Assembly (NCBI GenBank): GCA_963519845.1
Contig: CAUQNX010000010.1
Location: 1 to 64,000, forward strand
DNA from: Moellerella sp963519845
GTDB lineage: Bacteria; Pseudomonadota; Gammaproteobacteria; Enterobacterales; Enterobacteriaceae
DNA: 64,000 nt
Direction: 5' to 3'
The position numbers and the translations under genes were made by a program. How positions within the stretch are numbered: position 1 is the stretch's first letter; every line of letters starts with the position of its first letter. Shown here in pieces: positions 9,556-19,686 of this stretch. Under the pieces are notes generated by a model. It was not told where the DNA came from. It saw nothing but the letters and a program-made list of their open reading frames with translations, and did not search any database.

Positions 9556-9657
9556 AAAATAACACATAAACTAATAAATATTGTTATTAATCATCTATTT
9601 ATAAATAAATGAATTAACGATACAAATATGTCTCCACTTAAAAACTTGGAGACTGAT

Positions 9658-10785
9658 ATGAATAATACCCCCAGTAGAGTATTGTTGCCGCCACTTATGC
9701 TAGAAGAGTTCTATGAGCATAGAAAATGTTATAATTTAAAAAATACACTCGAACATACTAACAAGCTCATCACTCAATATTTTGATGACAATGAAGAACA
9801 ACTACATTATAAATCAGCCCCAGCTGAATTATATGAAACCAGTAATTACCGTATTATTCGCGATGCTAAAAACGCCGTAAGCGACGATAGCCACCCTCAT
9901 ATTCATATTCCAATTTGTCGGTCAAATCCGCCGCCTGACCCAGTTAATTTCGATTGTTGTCATATGCCATTTCAAGATTTTCCTATCGTACTACAAGAAG
10001 GAGGTAGCGAAACAACCCATCTTGTTGCCCAAAAAGTATTTAATGATATTCGCTATATTACAACATTTCTAAGACAGCATTTAGGTGTCCGACAGATCCT
10101 CGGCTGTTCTGCGAAAATAAATGCGATTATTCATTATGATAAAAATTATGCGAATGCTTTCTGGGATGGCCAGGCGATTTATTTCGGTGATGGGGATAGC
10201 AATGAGTTTAATCCATTTTATTTGGATATCGATATTATCGCTCATGAACTCAGTCATGGCTTAGTGAGTTCTTCCGCCAAATTTACCTATAAAAATCAGT
10301 CAGGTGCACTCAATGAATCCATTGCCGATGTTATAGGTATTATGGTTAAACAATTTGTACGAAATGAGGATGTTTTTCAATCGAATTGGCTGATCGCTGA
10401 AAATCTGTTTAAAAATAAATGCTTCGCTAGAGGCCTGAGATCAATGTCGAATCCCGGAAGTGCCTATTACTTCCCCTACTCCCGTGATAACCAAACTTGT
10501 CATATGGAGTATTATAATAATACCTCGAAAGATAATGGCGGTGTGCATATCAACTCAGGTATCCCAAATCGGGCTTTCTATTTTTTAGCTACTGCACTTC
10601 GCGGCTATTCTTGGGAAAGAGCGGGTAAGATCTGGATCTCAGCATTATTAGATAAAGATACCGGCTCAGAAAGTCAGTTTGTTCACTTTGCTCAACAAAC
10701 GGTTAAACATGCAGAAAGACTCTATGGTAATTCCGTGAGAGATATCACCATAAAGAGTTGGTACGATGTGGGTATCTATATTTAA
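9658..10785 (+). CDS. Protealysin-like M4 metalloprotease
   Basis: A thermolysin-family zinc protease. The zinc-binding HELSH is at residues 196-200 and the third ligand Glu220 in ALNESIADV is correctly spaced. The catalytic histidine lies in GGVHINSGIPNRAFY. There is no signal peptide. The short N-terminus carries a PPLML motif like the PPYL motif of protealysin propeptides, so this is a short-propeptide, protealysin/grimelysin-type enzyme. I chose the second ATG because TTGGAG precedes it at good spacing; an ATG at 9628 lacks a ribosome site. At 375 residues it is longer than Serratia protealysin (about 341). No inhibitor (emfourin) gene follows. Such proteases are linked to invasion and cleavage of actin in Serratia. 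Confidence 0.9.
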   Translation: MNNTPSRVLLPPLMLEEFYEHRKCYNLKNTLEHTNKLITQYFDDNEEQLHYKSAPAELYETSNYRIIRDAKNAVSDDSHPHIHIPICRSNPPPDPVNFDCCHMPFQDFPIVLQEGGSETTHLVAQKVFNDIRYITTFLRQHLGVRQILGCSAKINAIIHYDKNYANAFWDGQAIYFGDGDSNEFNPFYLDIDIIAHELSHGLVSSSAKFTYKNQSGALNESIADVIGIMVKQFVRNEDVFQSNWLIAENLFKNKCFARGLRSMSNPGSAYYFPYSRDNQTCHMEYYNNTSKDNGGVHINSGIPNRAFYFLATALRGYSWERAGKIWISALLDKDTGSESQFVHFAQQTVKHAERLYGNSVRDITIKSWYDVGIYI

Positions 10786-10854
10786 CACTAAGGCATTATC
10801 TCTTTTTGTTTACTAATCAATCTATAACTATTTATTAGTTACCCATTACACTTA

Positions 10855-10889
10855 TAAAAAAAGACCAACAAGTGATTCTTATTGGTCTT
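10855..10889. terminator. Terminator after der, possibly bidirectional
   Basis: AAGACCAA and TTGGTCTT form a hairpin. On the minus strand it is followed by seven T residues, fitting an intrinsic terminator 36 bp after the der stop. The plus reading has a weaker TTCTT tail and could serve the metalloprotease gene. Confidence 0.8.
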
Positions 10890-10925
10890 CTTAACGAGAT
10901 AAGCAAGCATAGCTATATGGGTTAA

Positions 10926-12410
10926 TTAGCCCTTTTTAAGATGCGAAATCAAACGTTTACGTTTACGTAATTGCGTTGCTGTTAGCTTATTCTTTTTATC
11001 TGCATAAGGGTTAACACCTTCTTTAAATTGAATACGGATAGGTGTACCCATTACTTTTAATGATTTACGGAAGTAATTCATCAAATAACGTTTGTAAGAA
11101 TCTGGTAAATCAGAGACCTGATTACCATGAATAACCACAATCGGTGGATTATGTCCGCCAGCATGAGCAAACTTCATTTTCACCCGACGACCACGGATCA
11201 TCGGTGGCTGGTGATCATCTTCCGCCATTTTCATAATCTGGGTTAATAGTGCTGTACCTACACGACGAGTCGCTGATTCATAAGCTTCTTGTATAGAATC
11301 AAATAAGTTACCCACACCACTACCATGTAACGCAGAAATAAAATGAACACGCGCAAAATCAACAAAACCAAGGCGCAGCTCAAGCATATCTTTAACATGA
11401 TCACGGTCTTCTTGAGACATACCATCCCATTTATTGACCGCAATCACTAAAGAACGACCCGCATTAAGAATAAAGCCCAGTAACGAGAGATCCTGATCAG
11501 AAATTCCCTGACGCGCATCGATCACTAGCAATACAACGTTAGCGTCTTCGATTGCTCTCAATGTTTTGATCACTGAGAATTTTTCAACTGTTTCCGTTAC
11601 TTTACCGCGTTTACGTACACCCGCTGTATCGATAATCACATATTCGCGCTCATCTCTTTGCATCGGTATATAAATACTGTCGCGCGTTGTGCCTGGCATA
11701 TCGAATACGATAACGCGTTCTTCGCCTAAGATACGGTTAGTCAGTGTCGATTTACCCACATTAGGTCTACCCACAATGGCGAGCTTAATAGGTAAAGTTG
11801 TTGGGTCAAAATCATCTTCCGCTTCAGCGGCTGCTATCGCTTCAGCTTCTTTTGATTCGATCGCTGCCCAATAGGCTGCATTCTCTTCTTCGTCGGTTAA
11901 TTCGACATATTCTTCTTCTTCACTAAAAGGTTTTAGTGATTTTTCAATTAACTGCGTAACACCACGCCCATGAGAGGCCGCGATCGCATAAATTTCGCCT
12001 AATCCGAGAGAGTAGAAATCCCCCACTGAAGTGTCTACATCCAGACCATCAGTTTTATTTGCCACTAAATAGGTCTTTTTCTTACGACTACGTAAATGTT
12101 TGGCAATACCTTCATCGGCAGGCATCAAGCCCGCTCTTGCATCGACCATAAACAGAACGATATCTGCTTCTTCGATAGCCATCAGAGATTGTGATGCCAT
12201 ATGGACTTCGACACCATCTTCAGTGCCATCAATACCACCCGTATCGATAATAATGAATTCCTGCCCTTCAACCTCAGCACGGCCATATTTACGGTCACGG
12301 GTTAAACCGGGAAAATCGGCAACTAGGGCATCTCGGGTACGGGTTAATCGGTTAAATAACGTGGATTTTCCTACGTTCGGACGCCCGACCAGCGCAACGA
12401 CAGGTATCAT
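10926..12410 (-). CDS. der: Ribosome biogenesis GTPase Der (EngA)
   Basis: An essential double-GTPase that binds the 50S subunit during assembly. Two G domains are visible in tandem: the first G1 is GRPNVGKST at residues 8-16, and the second copy of the same motif is near residue 215. NKTD and NKWD supply the base-binding G4 motifs. An acidic linker lies between them and a KH-like C-terminal domain ends in a Lys/Arg-rich tail. The 494-residue length is normal. It is separated from upstream bamB by a terminator. Confidence 0.97.
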   Translation of the reverse strand: MIPVVALVGRPNVGKSTLFNRLTRTRDALVADFPGLTRDRKYGRAEVEGQEFIIIDTGGIDGTEDGVEVHMASQSLMAIEEADIVLFMVDARAGLMPADEGIAKHLRSRKKKTYLVANKTDGLDVDTSVGDFYSLGLGEIYAIAASHGRGVTQLIEKSLKPFSEEEEYVELTDEEENAAYWAAIESKEAEAIAAAEAEDDFDPTTLPIKLAIVGRPNVGKSTLTNRILGEERVIVFDMPGTTRDSIYIPMQRDEREYVIIDTAGVRKRGKVTETVEKFSVIKTLRAIEDANVVLLVIDARQGISDQDLSLLGFILNAGRSLVIAVNKWDGMSQEDRDHVKDMLELRLGFVDFARVHFISALHGSGVGNLFDSIQEAYESATRRVGTALLTQIMKMAEDDHQPPMIRGRRVKMKFAHAGGHNPPIVVIHGNQVSDLPDSYKRYLMNYFRKSLKVMGTPIRIQFKEGVNPYADKKNKLTATQLRKRKRLISHLKKG

Positions 12411-12480
12411 TTTTGGTGCCTCACAACTTAAATTAACGATAAGGTTCCTGAGGCTAAAGCAATAGCGTGCTCAGAAAACA

Positions 12481-12516
12481 AAAAAACGAAACGGTCCCTG
12501 TGTTTTAGGAACCGTT
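12481..12516 (-). terminator. Intrinsic terminator of bamB
   Basis: On the minus strand AACGGTTCC and GGGACCGTT pair across a short loop and lead, after TCG, into a run of seven T residues. It lies about 92 bp after the bamB stop and just upstream of der, suggesting der has its own promoter. Confidence 0.8.
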
Positions 12517-12608
12517 AATTTTATCTATATAACCACCAGACTTCAAGATATGGCGCCGGAGCAACCCATTGAAATCAGGCAGATATACAATTACAAAATG
12601 TCAGGAAA

Positions 12609-13781
12609 TTAACGCGCCAGCAGATAAACTGTGCCATTTTTTGCCTGAACCATCAGTTTATCACTTGCCACTACAGGGCGGCTAAGTAGGCCCGCACTGC
12701 TGACCTTGTTTTGAGCGATAAATTGACCATTACTCATATCTAACCAGTGAAGATAACCCTCAGCATCACCCACTACCAGATAACCATTATACATTTCTGG
12801 TGGTGTTAAATTGCGATTTAGTAACTCATCTTGAGTCCAGAGAGTCACACCATCACTTTTGCGAACAGAGAGCACTCGGTCAGTTTGATCAACTAGGTAT
12901 AAATTTTCACCTGAAAGGACCATATTATTGACGGAACCCAATTCACGTTTCCATTTAACTTGCCCTGAACGCATATCAAGGGCTGATAATGTTCCGTTAT
13001 AAGCAATAGCGTAAATCATGCCATCATCAATAATTGGCGTCATATCAATGTCATTTAGACGACCGATTTCAGTTGAGCTAGTCACCTGAGAAATACGCTG
13101 TTGCCAGATCAATTGTCCTTGAGAGAGCAATACCGTACTGACTCGGCCGTTATCACCACCTACTACAGCCGCGCCAAAGGCAACCGCTGGTGCAGATTCA
13201 CCGCGTACAGATAAGGATGGTGTTTCCAGATTGACAGTCCATTTCAGCTCGCCGGTGTTCTCGTCTAGCGCTTGCAACATACCATTGCTGGTGTGTGTCA
13301 GAACTAAACCGTCTCCAATAACAGGCATAGATAAAGCTTCCCCTGCAACTGAAACATCCCACACCACTTTGCCATCGTTTTTATCTAGCGCGATCAGCTT
13401 ACCGCGCTCAGTGCCGACAAAGATTTTATCGCCAGAAATTGAGAGTCCACCTGACAGCAATGCTGAAAGATTAGCTGACAAAAAGCCTGTACGCTGAGAA
13501 AGATTGACTGACCAAAGTTCCTTACCACTCGCTAACTCAAATGCTCTGATTAAACCTTTGCGATCTGCGGCATAAACAGCCTCACCATCCCAAACTGGTG
13601 TTAAATCAGAATAAAACTCACCGACACCATCACCAACAGACTTATCCCACACGACTGTTGGAGTAAACTGATTCTCTACCTTAGGTAGTGGCGCCATCAC
13701 TATTGAGTCAGTTTCACTAGAGCAACCAGTTAAAAGAACAGAAGCGACTAGACCAACCAAAAGTGTTTTCCGCAGCTGCAT
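12609..13781 (-). CDS. bamB: Outer membrane assembly lipoprotein BamB
   Basis: A lipoprotein subunit of the BAM complex that folds beta-barrel proteins into the outer membrane. The signal peptide ends in LLTGCSSE (Cys20). The mature part is an eight-bladed PQQ-like beta-propeller with repeated blocks such as GKELWSVNLS, GKVVWDVSV, GELKWTVNL and GQVKWKREL. Length is 390 residues. It lies 24 bp after yfgM in the hisS-yfgM-bamB run. Confidence 0.96.
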   Translation of the reverse strand: MQLRKTLLVGLVASVLLTGCSSETDSIVMAPLPKVENQFTPTVVWDKSVGDGVGEFYSDLTPVWDGEAVYAADRKGLIRAFELASGKELWSVNLSQRTGFLSANLSALLSGGLSISGDKIFVGTERGKLIALDKNDGKVVWDVSVAGEALSMPVIGDGLVLTHTSNGMLQALDENTGELKWTVNLETPSLSVRGESAPAVAFGAAVVGGDNGRVSTVLLSQGQLIWQQRISQVTSSTEIGRLNDIDMTPIIDDGMIYAIAYNGTLSALDMRSGQVKWKRELGSVNNMVLSGENLYLVDQTDRVLSVRKSDGVTLWTQDELLNRNLTPPEMYNGYLVVGDAEGYLHWLDMSNGQFIAQNKVSSAGLLSRPVVASDKLMVQAKNGTVYLLAR

Positions 13782-13805
13782 GTTTATCGTTCCCTTTATT
13801 CGTTG

Positions 13806-14426
13806 TTAGTTAGACACGTTATTCAGTTTAACTGCTAATAAAGATTTCAAAGACTGAGATCCACTTGCTTCTAATCCTTTGCTATAAGCGGCTTTTGCAC
13901 CTGCTTTATCGCCTTTTTGGATCAATGCATCGCCACGAACATCCTCAGCTGCAGTAATCCATCCTGCTCCTTTCACTAAATCAAGAGAAAGAATGGCTGC
14001 ATCAGCTTTGTTTTGTGCTAACTGAACACGTGCAAGTCGAAGATGAATCAAATCCTTGAGATCATCTGTTTTTGCTTTTTCGATCGCTGCTACTAATGCT
14101 TTTTCCGCATCAGCTAATTTATTGTTCTCAACCGCTACTTGAGCTAATTGTAAATTAATCAGCGCGCTGTACACATCGTTGGTTTCAGCGGCAAATTTTT
14201 CAGCTTGAGTAATAGATTCAGCTGTACCTGAGTGTAATGTAGATGAAACCTTTTCAAATGCTTGTGCGCTATCTTGCAATTTATTTGAACTGTTTGACTG
14301 CCAGTAGTTCCATCCTACCACTGCACCAATACCTAAGATCAAGCCGATGACTATCGCTTTACCATTATTAATAAAAAAGCTCTTTATTGCATCTACCTGT
14401 TCATTTTCGTTGGTATAGACTTCCAC
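13806..14426 (-). CDS. yfgM: Inner-membrane TPR protein YfgM (periplasmic chaperone partner of PpiD)
   Basis: A 206-residue protein with a short cytoplasmic N-terminus, one membrane helix (about residues 22-44, IVIGLILGIGAVVGWNYW) and a periplasmic TPR-like alpha-helical domain rich in Ala and Lys. In E. coli YfgM associates with SecYEG and PpiD and assists folding of exported proteins. It lies between hisS and bamB with a gap of about 10 bp to hisS. Confidence 0.93.
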   Translation of the reverse strand: MEVYTNENEQVDAIKSFFINNGKAIVIGLILGIGAVVGWNYWQSNSSNKLQDSAQAFEKVSSTLHSGTAESITQAEKFAAETNDVYSALINLQLAQVAVENNKLADAEKALVAAIEKAKTDDLKDLIHLRLARVQLAQNKADAAILSLDLVKGAGWITAAEDVRGDALIQKGDKAGAKAAYSKGLEASGSQSLKSLLAVKLNNVSN

Positions 14427-14436
14427 GAGTCTCTCC

Positions 14437-15714
14437 TTAACCTAATAGTTCAGTCAAACGTGCTGTAATATCTTGTTGTGCAATGGTTTCTTGCTCGCCA
14501 TTACGCAAATCTTTAATCGTTATTTTGAGTTCGCGAATTTCATCATCACCCAAAATTAACGCAATTTTAGCCCCTTGCTTATCTGCACGGCCTAATTGCT
14601 TTTTAAAATTACCACCACCATGGTTAACCATTAATCTTAATGATGGTAATTCATCACGAATTTTTTCCGCTAATGATAATACGGCGGTTTTGCTCTCGCC
14701 ACCAGTAGATGCAAAATAGACATCCGCAACAGAAGAATCAGCAATAAATTGTGGATTCACTTCCTGTACCAACAGCACCATGCGTTCCATTCCCATGGCA
14801 AAACCGACCGCAGGTGTCGCATGACCGCTTAATTGAGCCACTAAACCATCGTATCGGCCACCAGCACAAATAGTACCTTGTGCGCCAAGTGCGGTAGTAA
14901 CCCACTCAAATACCGTACGATTATAATAGTCTAAGCCACGTACCAGACGTTGATTAACACGATACTCAATTCCCGCTGCACTTAATAACGCACAGAGCGC
15001 ATCAAAGTGAGTTTTGGATTCTTCATCAAGAAAATCAAATAATTTTGGAGCTTCATTCAGCAGCTCTTGCACCTTAGCATTTTTTGAATCCAATACCCTC
15101 AATGGATTGGTATACATACGACGCTTACAATCTTCGTCAAGAGAGTCTTTATGTTGCTCTAAAAATGCCACTAGCGCATCGCGATAAATTGCACGGGCTT
15201 CAAGAGAACCAATAGAATTGATTTCAAGAGTCACATGATCAGCAATACCGAGCGCTCGCCACCAGCGTGCCGTCATCATAATCAGTTCGGCATCTATATC
15301 GGGTCCAGCAAGACCAAAAACTTCGGCACCCATCTGATGAAATTGACGGTACCGGCCTTTTTGTGGACGCTCATAGCGGAACATAGGTCCGAGATACCAG
15401 AGTCGTTGTTCCTGATTGTACAGCAAACCATGCTCAATACCGGCACGCACACAACTAGCCGTATTTTCAGGGCGAAGTGTCAAGCTTTCATCATTGCGGT
15501 CGTTAAAAGTATACATCTCTTTTTCAACCACATCGGTGACTTCACCGATAGCCCTACGGAATAGCGGGGTATGCTCTACAATCGGGGTACGGATCTCGCT
15601 GAAGCCATAACCTTGTAGAATAGATTTCAGTGTGTTTTCAATTTTCTGCCACACACGTGTATCTGCTGGCAGATAATCATTCATACCACGAATGGCCTGG
15701 ATATTTTTTCCCAC
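14437..15714 (-). CDS. hisS: Histidyl-tRNA synthetase
   Basis: A class II aminoacyl-tRNA synthetase that charges tRNA-His. Motif 2 is in MFRYERPQKGRYRQFHQ, the histidine-specific motif LVRGLDYYNRTVFEW is at about residues 258-272, and motif 3 is in VGFAMGMERM. The C-terminal anticodon-binding domain is complete. At 425 residues it is one residue longer than the E. coli enzyme. A 240 bp gap with a hairpin separates it from ispG. Confidence 0.98.
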   Translation of the reverse strand: MGKNIQAIRGMNDYLPADTRVWQKIENTLKSILQGYGFSEIRTPIVEHTPLFRRAIGEVTDVVEKEMYTFNDRNDESLTLRPENTASCVRAGIEHGLLYNQEQRLWYLGPMFRYERPQKGRYRQFHQMGAEVFGLAGPDIDAELIMMTARWWRALGIADHVTLEINSIGSLEARAIYRDALVAFLEQHKDSLDEDCKRRMYTNPLRVLDSKNAKVQELLNEAPKLFDFLDEESKTHFDALCALLSAAGIEYRVNQRLVRGLDYYNRTVFEWVTTALGAQGTICAGGRYDGLVAQLSGHATPAVGFAMGMERMVLLVQEVNPQFIADSSVADVYFASTGGESKTAVLSLAEKIRDELPSLRLMVNHGGGNFKKQLGRADKQGAKIALILGDDEIRELKITIKDLRNGEQETIAQQDITARLTELLG

Positions 15715-15918
15715 GTTATTTCTCTATTTTCAAAAATGATATAAATCTGATTATAAAAGCGAAATGTCATTAGGTTCAATCAGCAAATAACAAAAACACG
15801 CTAAAGCAGTCAGATTCTAGGCCGACTGCGCTGATTTTCAACTACTATAGGGTTAATGCTCGCCAAATCAATATATTTACGCTGTTTCTTAGAATTACAC
15901 ATTCATAGATCAGATGCA

Positions 15919-15948
15919 AAACGGGTTCATCTTTTTATGAACCCGTTT
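15919..15948. terminator. Hairpin downstream of ispG
   Basis: AAACGGGTTCAT and ATGAACCCGTTT are perfect 12-base arms with a six-base loop, seven bases after the ispG stop. The T run on the minus side is short (TTTT), so termination strength is uncertain. Confidence 0.75.
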
Positions 15949-15954
15949 GAAAAA

Positions 15955-17076
15955 TTAATCATCAAGCTGATTAATTACTATTCTCTTATTTTGATCCATC
16001 ATAGCGGCTTTCGCTCTGATTTTAGCTTCAAGCTGGTCAATCAATTTATCGTTATCGAAACGCTCTTTTTGACGAACACCATCTTCATAGAAACCACTTT
16101 TAGTTTTGGCCCCTGCTACACCAATGGTAGAGACTTCTGCTTCACCCGGCCCATTCACCACACAACCAATAATTGATATATCCATTGGCGTGATAATATC
16201 TTCCAAGCGCTCCTCTAATGCATTGACAGTACCAATGACATCGAACTCTTGGCGAGAACAGGTAGGACAAGCGATAAAGTTGATACCGCGAGAACGAATT
16301 CTCAAGGATTTTAAAATATCGAATCCAACTTTAATCTCTTCTACGGGATCAGCCGCTAAAGAGATACGTAATGTATCGCCAATCCCTTCAGATAGCAGTA
16401 AACCTAATCCGATAGCCGATTTTACCGAGCCCGCTCTTGCGCCGCCCGCTTCTGTGATCCCCAAATGGAGAGGCTGATCGATTTTTTTAGCTAATAAACG
16501 ATAAGATCCTACCGCCAAAAAGACATCTGACGCTTTTACGCTGATTTTGAATTGATCGAAATTAAGGCGATCTAAAATATCAACATGGCGCATTGCCGAT
16601 TCGACTAAGGCTTCCGGTGTAGGTTCACCGTATTTTTCTTGGATCTCTTTCTCTAAGGAGCCGCCATTTACCCCTATTCGAATAGGGATATTATAGTGAC
16701 GAGCGCAATCAACAACTGAGCGAATACGCTCTTCACTGCCGATATTGCCGGGGTTAATACGTAAACAGTCAACGCCATACTCCGCTACTTTTAGCGCAAT
16801 ACGGTAATCAAAATGGATATCGGCAATCAAGGGTACGTTAACTTGCTGTTTGATCAGTTTAAACGCCTCTGCTGCATCCATAGTAGGAACGGAGACACGA
16901 ACAAGATCAGCACCAACGCGTTCAAGGGCTTTAATCTGGCGAACCGTTGCTTCGACATCTGTCGTACGCGTATTGGTCATTGATTGAACAGCTATAGGAG
17001 CGCCATCGCCTATCGGTACTTTACCCACATAAATTCGGGTGGATTGACGCCTTTTTATTGGTGATTCATTGTGCAT
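15955..17076 (-). CDS. ispG: 4-hydroxy-3-methylbut-2-enyl diphosphate synthase (GcpE)
   Basis: The iron-sulfur enzyme of the MEP isoprenoid pathway that converts MEcPP to HMBPP. The N-terminal TIM barrel begins with VQSMTNTRTTDV. The [4Fe-4S] cysteines lie in ACPTCSRQEFD and IIGCVVNGPGEA in the C-terminal domain. Length is 373 residues. It depends on the ISC machinery encoded about 14 kb away. It sits between rodZ and hisS, the usual order. Confidence 0.97.
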   Translation of the reverse strand: MHNESPIKRRQSTRIYVGKVPIGDGAPIAVQSMTNTRTTDVEATVRQIKALERVGADLVRVSVPTMDAAEAFKLIKQQVNVPLIADIHFDYRIALKVAEYGVDCLRINPGNIGSEERIRSVVDCARHYNIPIRIGVNGGSLEKEIQEKYGEPTPEALVESAMRHVDILDRLNFDQFKISVKASDVFLAVGSYRLLAKKIDQPLHLGITEAGGARAGSVKSAIGLGLLLSEGIGDTLRISLAADPVEEIKVGFDILKSLRIRSRGINFIACPTCSRQEFDVIGTVNALEERLEDIITPMDISIIGCVVNGPGEAEVSTIGVAGAKTKSGFYEDGVRQKERFDNDKLIDQLEAKIRAKAAMMDQNKRIVINQLDD

Positions 17077-17225
17077 TTTTAGTTATTCTCCGAACATCCT
17101 TGTGATAGTTGGTCTATTTTATTCATTGCGATAAATGATTTCAGTTACCACTATACACAAGGTAATACGCGATAAATTATCTAGATCGAGCGAATTAGAC
17201 TTATTTTAATTTATCGAAGCTAGTA

Positions 17226-18200
17226 TTAAGCTTCAGGAAGCTTAAATTTAGCCGCACGATTCGCTTTAATGAAGCGACTTAAATCTACATTATTTCCTTT
17301 AAACTTAATATCAACATTCGCAGGTACGCCGATATTTAAGTTGTAGACCGATTGGCCTTGCAGCTCTAAGCTTTCACCGCGTTTCTTGATGCCACTATAT
17401 AAAACTTTATTTTTACCATCACGGACTTCCAGCCAGCAATCGCCTTTAAAGCTCATCACCAAGGCATCACTAATTGGTGTCGCCTGCTCAGTTGCAGCAC
17501 TATTTTGGCTACGATCAATGGATGCTGGCAGCACTTGACTACCTGGCAAAGGCACTGTTCTTACATTTTCATTTGCAGATGGGCTGTTTGGCGTGGTCTG
17601 TGCGCTATTCTCGGTATTAGTATTATTTGCCGCTGCACCTTCGGTTAAATTATCCAAAGGTGTTCCAGTCGTCTCATTTGCTGAAGCATCAACACTTGAT
17701 GCATCTGCGGGCGTATCCGAATTATTATCCTCTTGCTGAGAGATCATTCGTCCATTTTGCTCAGCCATAGAAACTAACTCTTTTTGCTGTGCCTGATTAT
17801 CCTGCCACCACCAAACACCGACCATAGTGACCAGAATGATCACGATCAGCCAAGTGATTTTCATCAACCAGCCATCACGCTTTTTACGTCTTTTACCTAA
17901 AGAGTAACTCTGCATAGGGGAAACATTCGACACTTGCATCGGCGCTTCTTTATTAAGCAGGGTGAGTAAATCAGCTTCGGGTATATTGACCATGCGTGCA
18001 TATAGGCGCATGTATCCCCTCAGAAAAGTCGGCTCAACCCCAGCAGGTTTAATATCTTCTTCAATTTCACGCACTACCGTGACCTTCAGACAAAGGCGTG
18101 CAGCTACCATCTCTTGTGTAATTCCCAGCTGTTCACGTGACTGGGATAATAGCTGTCCTACAGTAAGTTGTTTTAGTTCTGGATTGCTTTCGTTATTCAT
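17226..18200 (-). CDS. rodZ: Cytoskeletal protein RodZ
   Basis: RodZ links MreB to the cell-wall synthesis machinery and sets rod shape. The cytoplasmic N-terminus holds a Cro/CI-type helix-turn-helix (about residues 10-80, LSQSREQLGITQEMVAARL). A basic juxtamembrane KRRKKRDG precedes a single membrane helix at about 113-130. A low-complexity Ser/Thr/Asn linker follows, then the periplasmic C-terminal beta domain (SFKGDCWLEVRDGKNKVLYS). Length is 324 residues. Confidence 0.95.
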   Translation of the reverse strand: MNNESNPELKQLTVGQLLSQSREQLGITQEMVAARLCLKVTVVREIEEDIKPAGVEPTFLRGYMRLYARMVNIPEADLLTLLNKEAPMQVSNVSPMQSYSLGKRRKKRDGWLMKITWLIVIILVTMVGVWWWQDNQAQQKELVSMAEQNGRMISQQEDNNSDTPADASSVDASANETTGTPLDNLTEGAAANNTNTENSAQTTPNSPSANENVRTVPLPGSQVLPASIDRSQNSAATEQATPISDALVMSFKGDCWLEVRDGKNKVLYSGIKKRGESLELQGQSVYNLNIGVPANVDIKFKGNNVDLSRFIKANRAAKFKLPEA

Positions 18201-18410
18201 TAGCTGACAACACTGTTTCTGAGGTTAATATGTATAAGATCAAGTGATAAATTGACATCCACTCAACACTTACTGCGTAGTATTCACTTGATTAATCTGA
18301 GATTTTACTTCTATATTGCGATTTAATGAAAATTAATATTAATAGAACCGCCTCAGTTTGAAACGGTCGCTAAATAATAACAAGCTTCACACAGTATAAA
18401 ACTCTTTAAC

Positions 18411-19586
18411 TCAGACTGCCTTAACCGAGATTGGTTCCCCTAACATACGTTTTTTCAATGTTCTTCGGGTTCTATCAATCACATCGCCAGCTAATTGGCC
18501 ACAAGCAGCATCAATATCGTCGCCACGTGTTTTACGGACAATAGTGGTAAAACCATATTCCATCAATACTTTTGAAAAACGGTCTATGCGGCTATTTGAA
18601 CTACGGTTATAAGGCGCTCCCGGGAAGGGATTCCAAGGGATCAAGTTAATTTTACAAGGTGTATTTTTTAGGCATTCAGCCAATTGATGTGCTTGTTCAG
18701 TACTATCATTAACATGATCGAGCATCACATATTCAACAGTGACACGCCCTTGATTAGCATTAGATTTTGATAAATAACGATTCACGCTATCGAGGAACAT
18801 CTCGATATTATATTTTTTATTGATTGGAACAATATCATCACGCAGATCATCAGTTGGCGCATGTAGCGAAATAGCTAATGCAACATCAATCATATCACCG
18901 AGTTTATCCAGTGCAGGAACCACGCCTGAAGTGGATAAAGTCACGCGACGTTTTGACAAACCGAAACCAAAATCGTCCATCATGATTTCCATCGCTGGGA
19001 TAACATTATTAAGATTTAATAATGGTTCGCCCATTCCCATCATGACCACATTTGTAATCGGACGTTTTCCGCTCGACTTTAGTGATCCAATCACCTTAGC
19101 AGCACGCCAAACTTGGCCAATAATTTCAGATACGCGTAAATTGCGGTTAAAACCTTGCTGAGCCGTTGAGCAGAATTTGCATTCTAATGCACAACCCACT
19201 TGGGAAGAGACGCATAATGTAGCTCGATCATCTTCAGGGATATACACAGTTTCAACCTGTTGATCACCAACAGTAATAGCCCATTTAATGGTGCCATCTG
19301 ATGAGCGCTGCTCCTCGGCCACTTCGGGCGCGCGGATCTCAGCGACTTCTTTTAATTTAGTTCTTAAAACTTTATTGATATCGGTCATTTGATCGAAATC
19401 GTCATAACAATAGTGATACATCCATTTCATCACTTGGTCTGCACGAAATGGTTTCTCGCCCATTTCAGCAAAAAATTTGCGCATTTCCTTGCGATCTAAA
19501 TCCAGTAAATTAATTTTGGCAGGTTTTTTTTCAGCAGGAATAGCTGATGAAGTCGCACATTGTGCGTTCGTAATTAATTCAGACAT
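18411..19586 (-). CDS. rlmN: Dual-specificity 23S rRNA / tRNA adenine-C2 methyltransferase RlmN
   Basis: A radical SAM enzyme that methylates A2503 of 23S rRNA and A37 of several tRNAs. The CxxxCxxC iron-sulfur motif is in GCALECKFCSTAQQGF at about residues 129-144. The SAM-binding block MGMGEPLLN follows, and the mechanistic C-terminal cysteine is in DIDAACGQLAG. Length is 391 residues. It heads the rlmN-rodZ-ispG order seen in enterobacteria. Confidence 0.97.
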   Translation of the reverse strand: MSELITNAQCATSSAIPAEKKPAKINLLDLDRKEMRKFFAEMGEKPFRADQVMKWMYHYCYDDFDQMTDINKVLRTKLKEVAEIRAPEVAEEQRSSDGTIKWAITVGDQQVETVYIPEDDRATLCVSSQVGCALECKFCSTAQQGFNRNLRVSEIIGQVWRAAKVIGSLKSSGKRPITNVVMMGMGEPLLNLNNVIPAMEIMMDDFGFGLSKRRVTLSTSGVVPALDKLGDMIDVALAISLHAPTDDLRDDIVPINKKYNIEMFLDSVNRYLSKSNANQGRVTVEYVMLDHVNDSTEQAHQLAECLKNTPCKINLIPWNPFPGAPYNRSSNSRIDRFSKVLMEYGFTTIVRKTRGDDIDAACGQLAGDVIDRTRRTLKKRMLGEPISVKAV

Positions 19587-19686
19587 TTTTGTTTGCCTCG
19601 TTGTTACACTTTTCGGCGAATGCTAATCAAGCTCAGCACGACGATCAAAGGATTACCATCGTTGTTAGATGACAATAGAATAAATA

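Noticed and set aside
18310..18400. Terminator between rlmN and rodZ
   Set aside because: Only a four- to five-base stem (ACCG...CGGT) without a T run; not distinguishable from chance.
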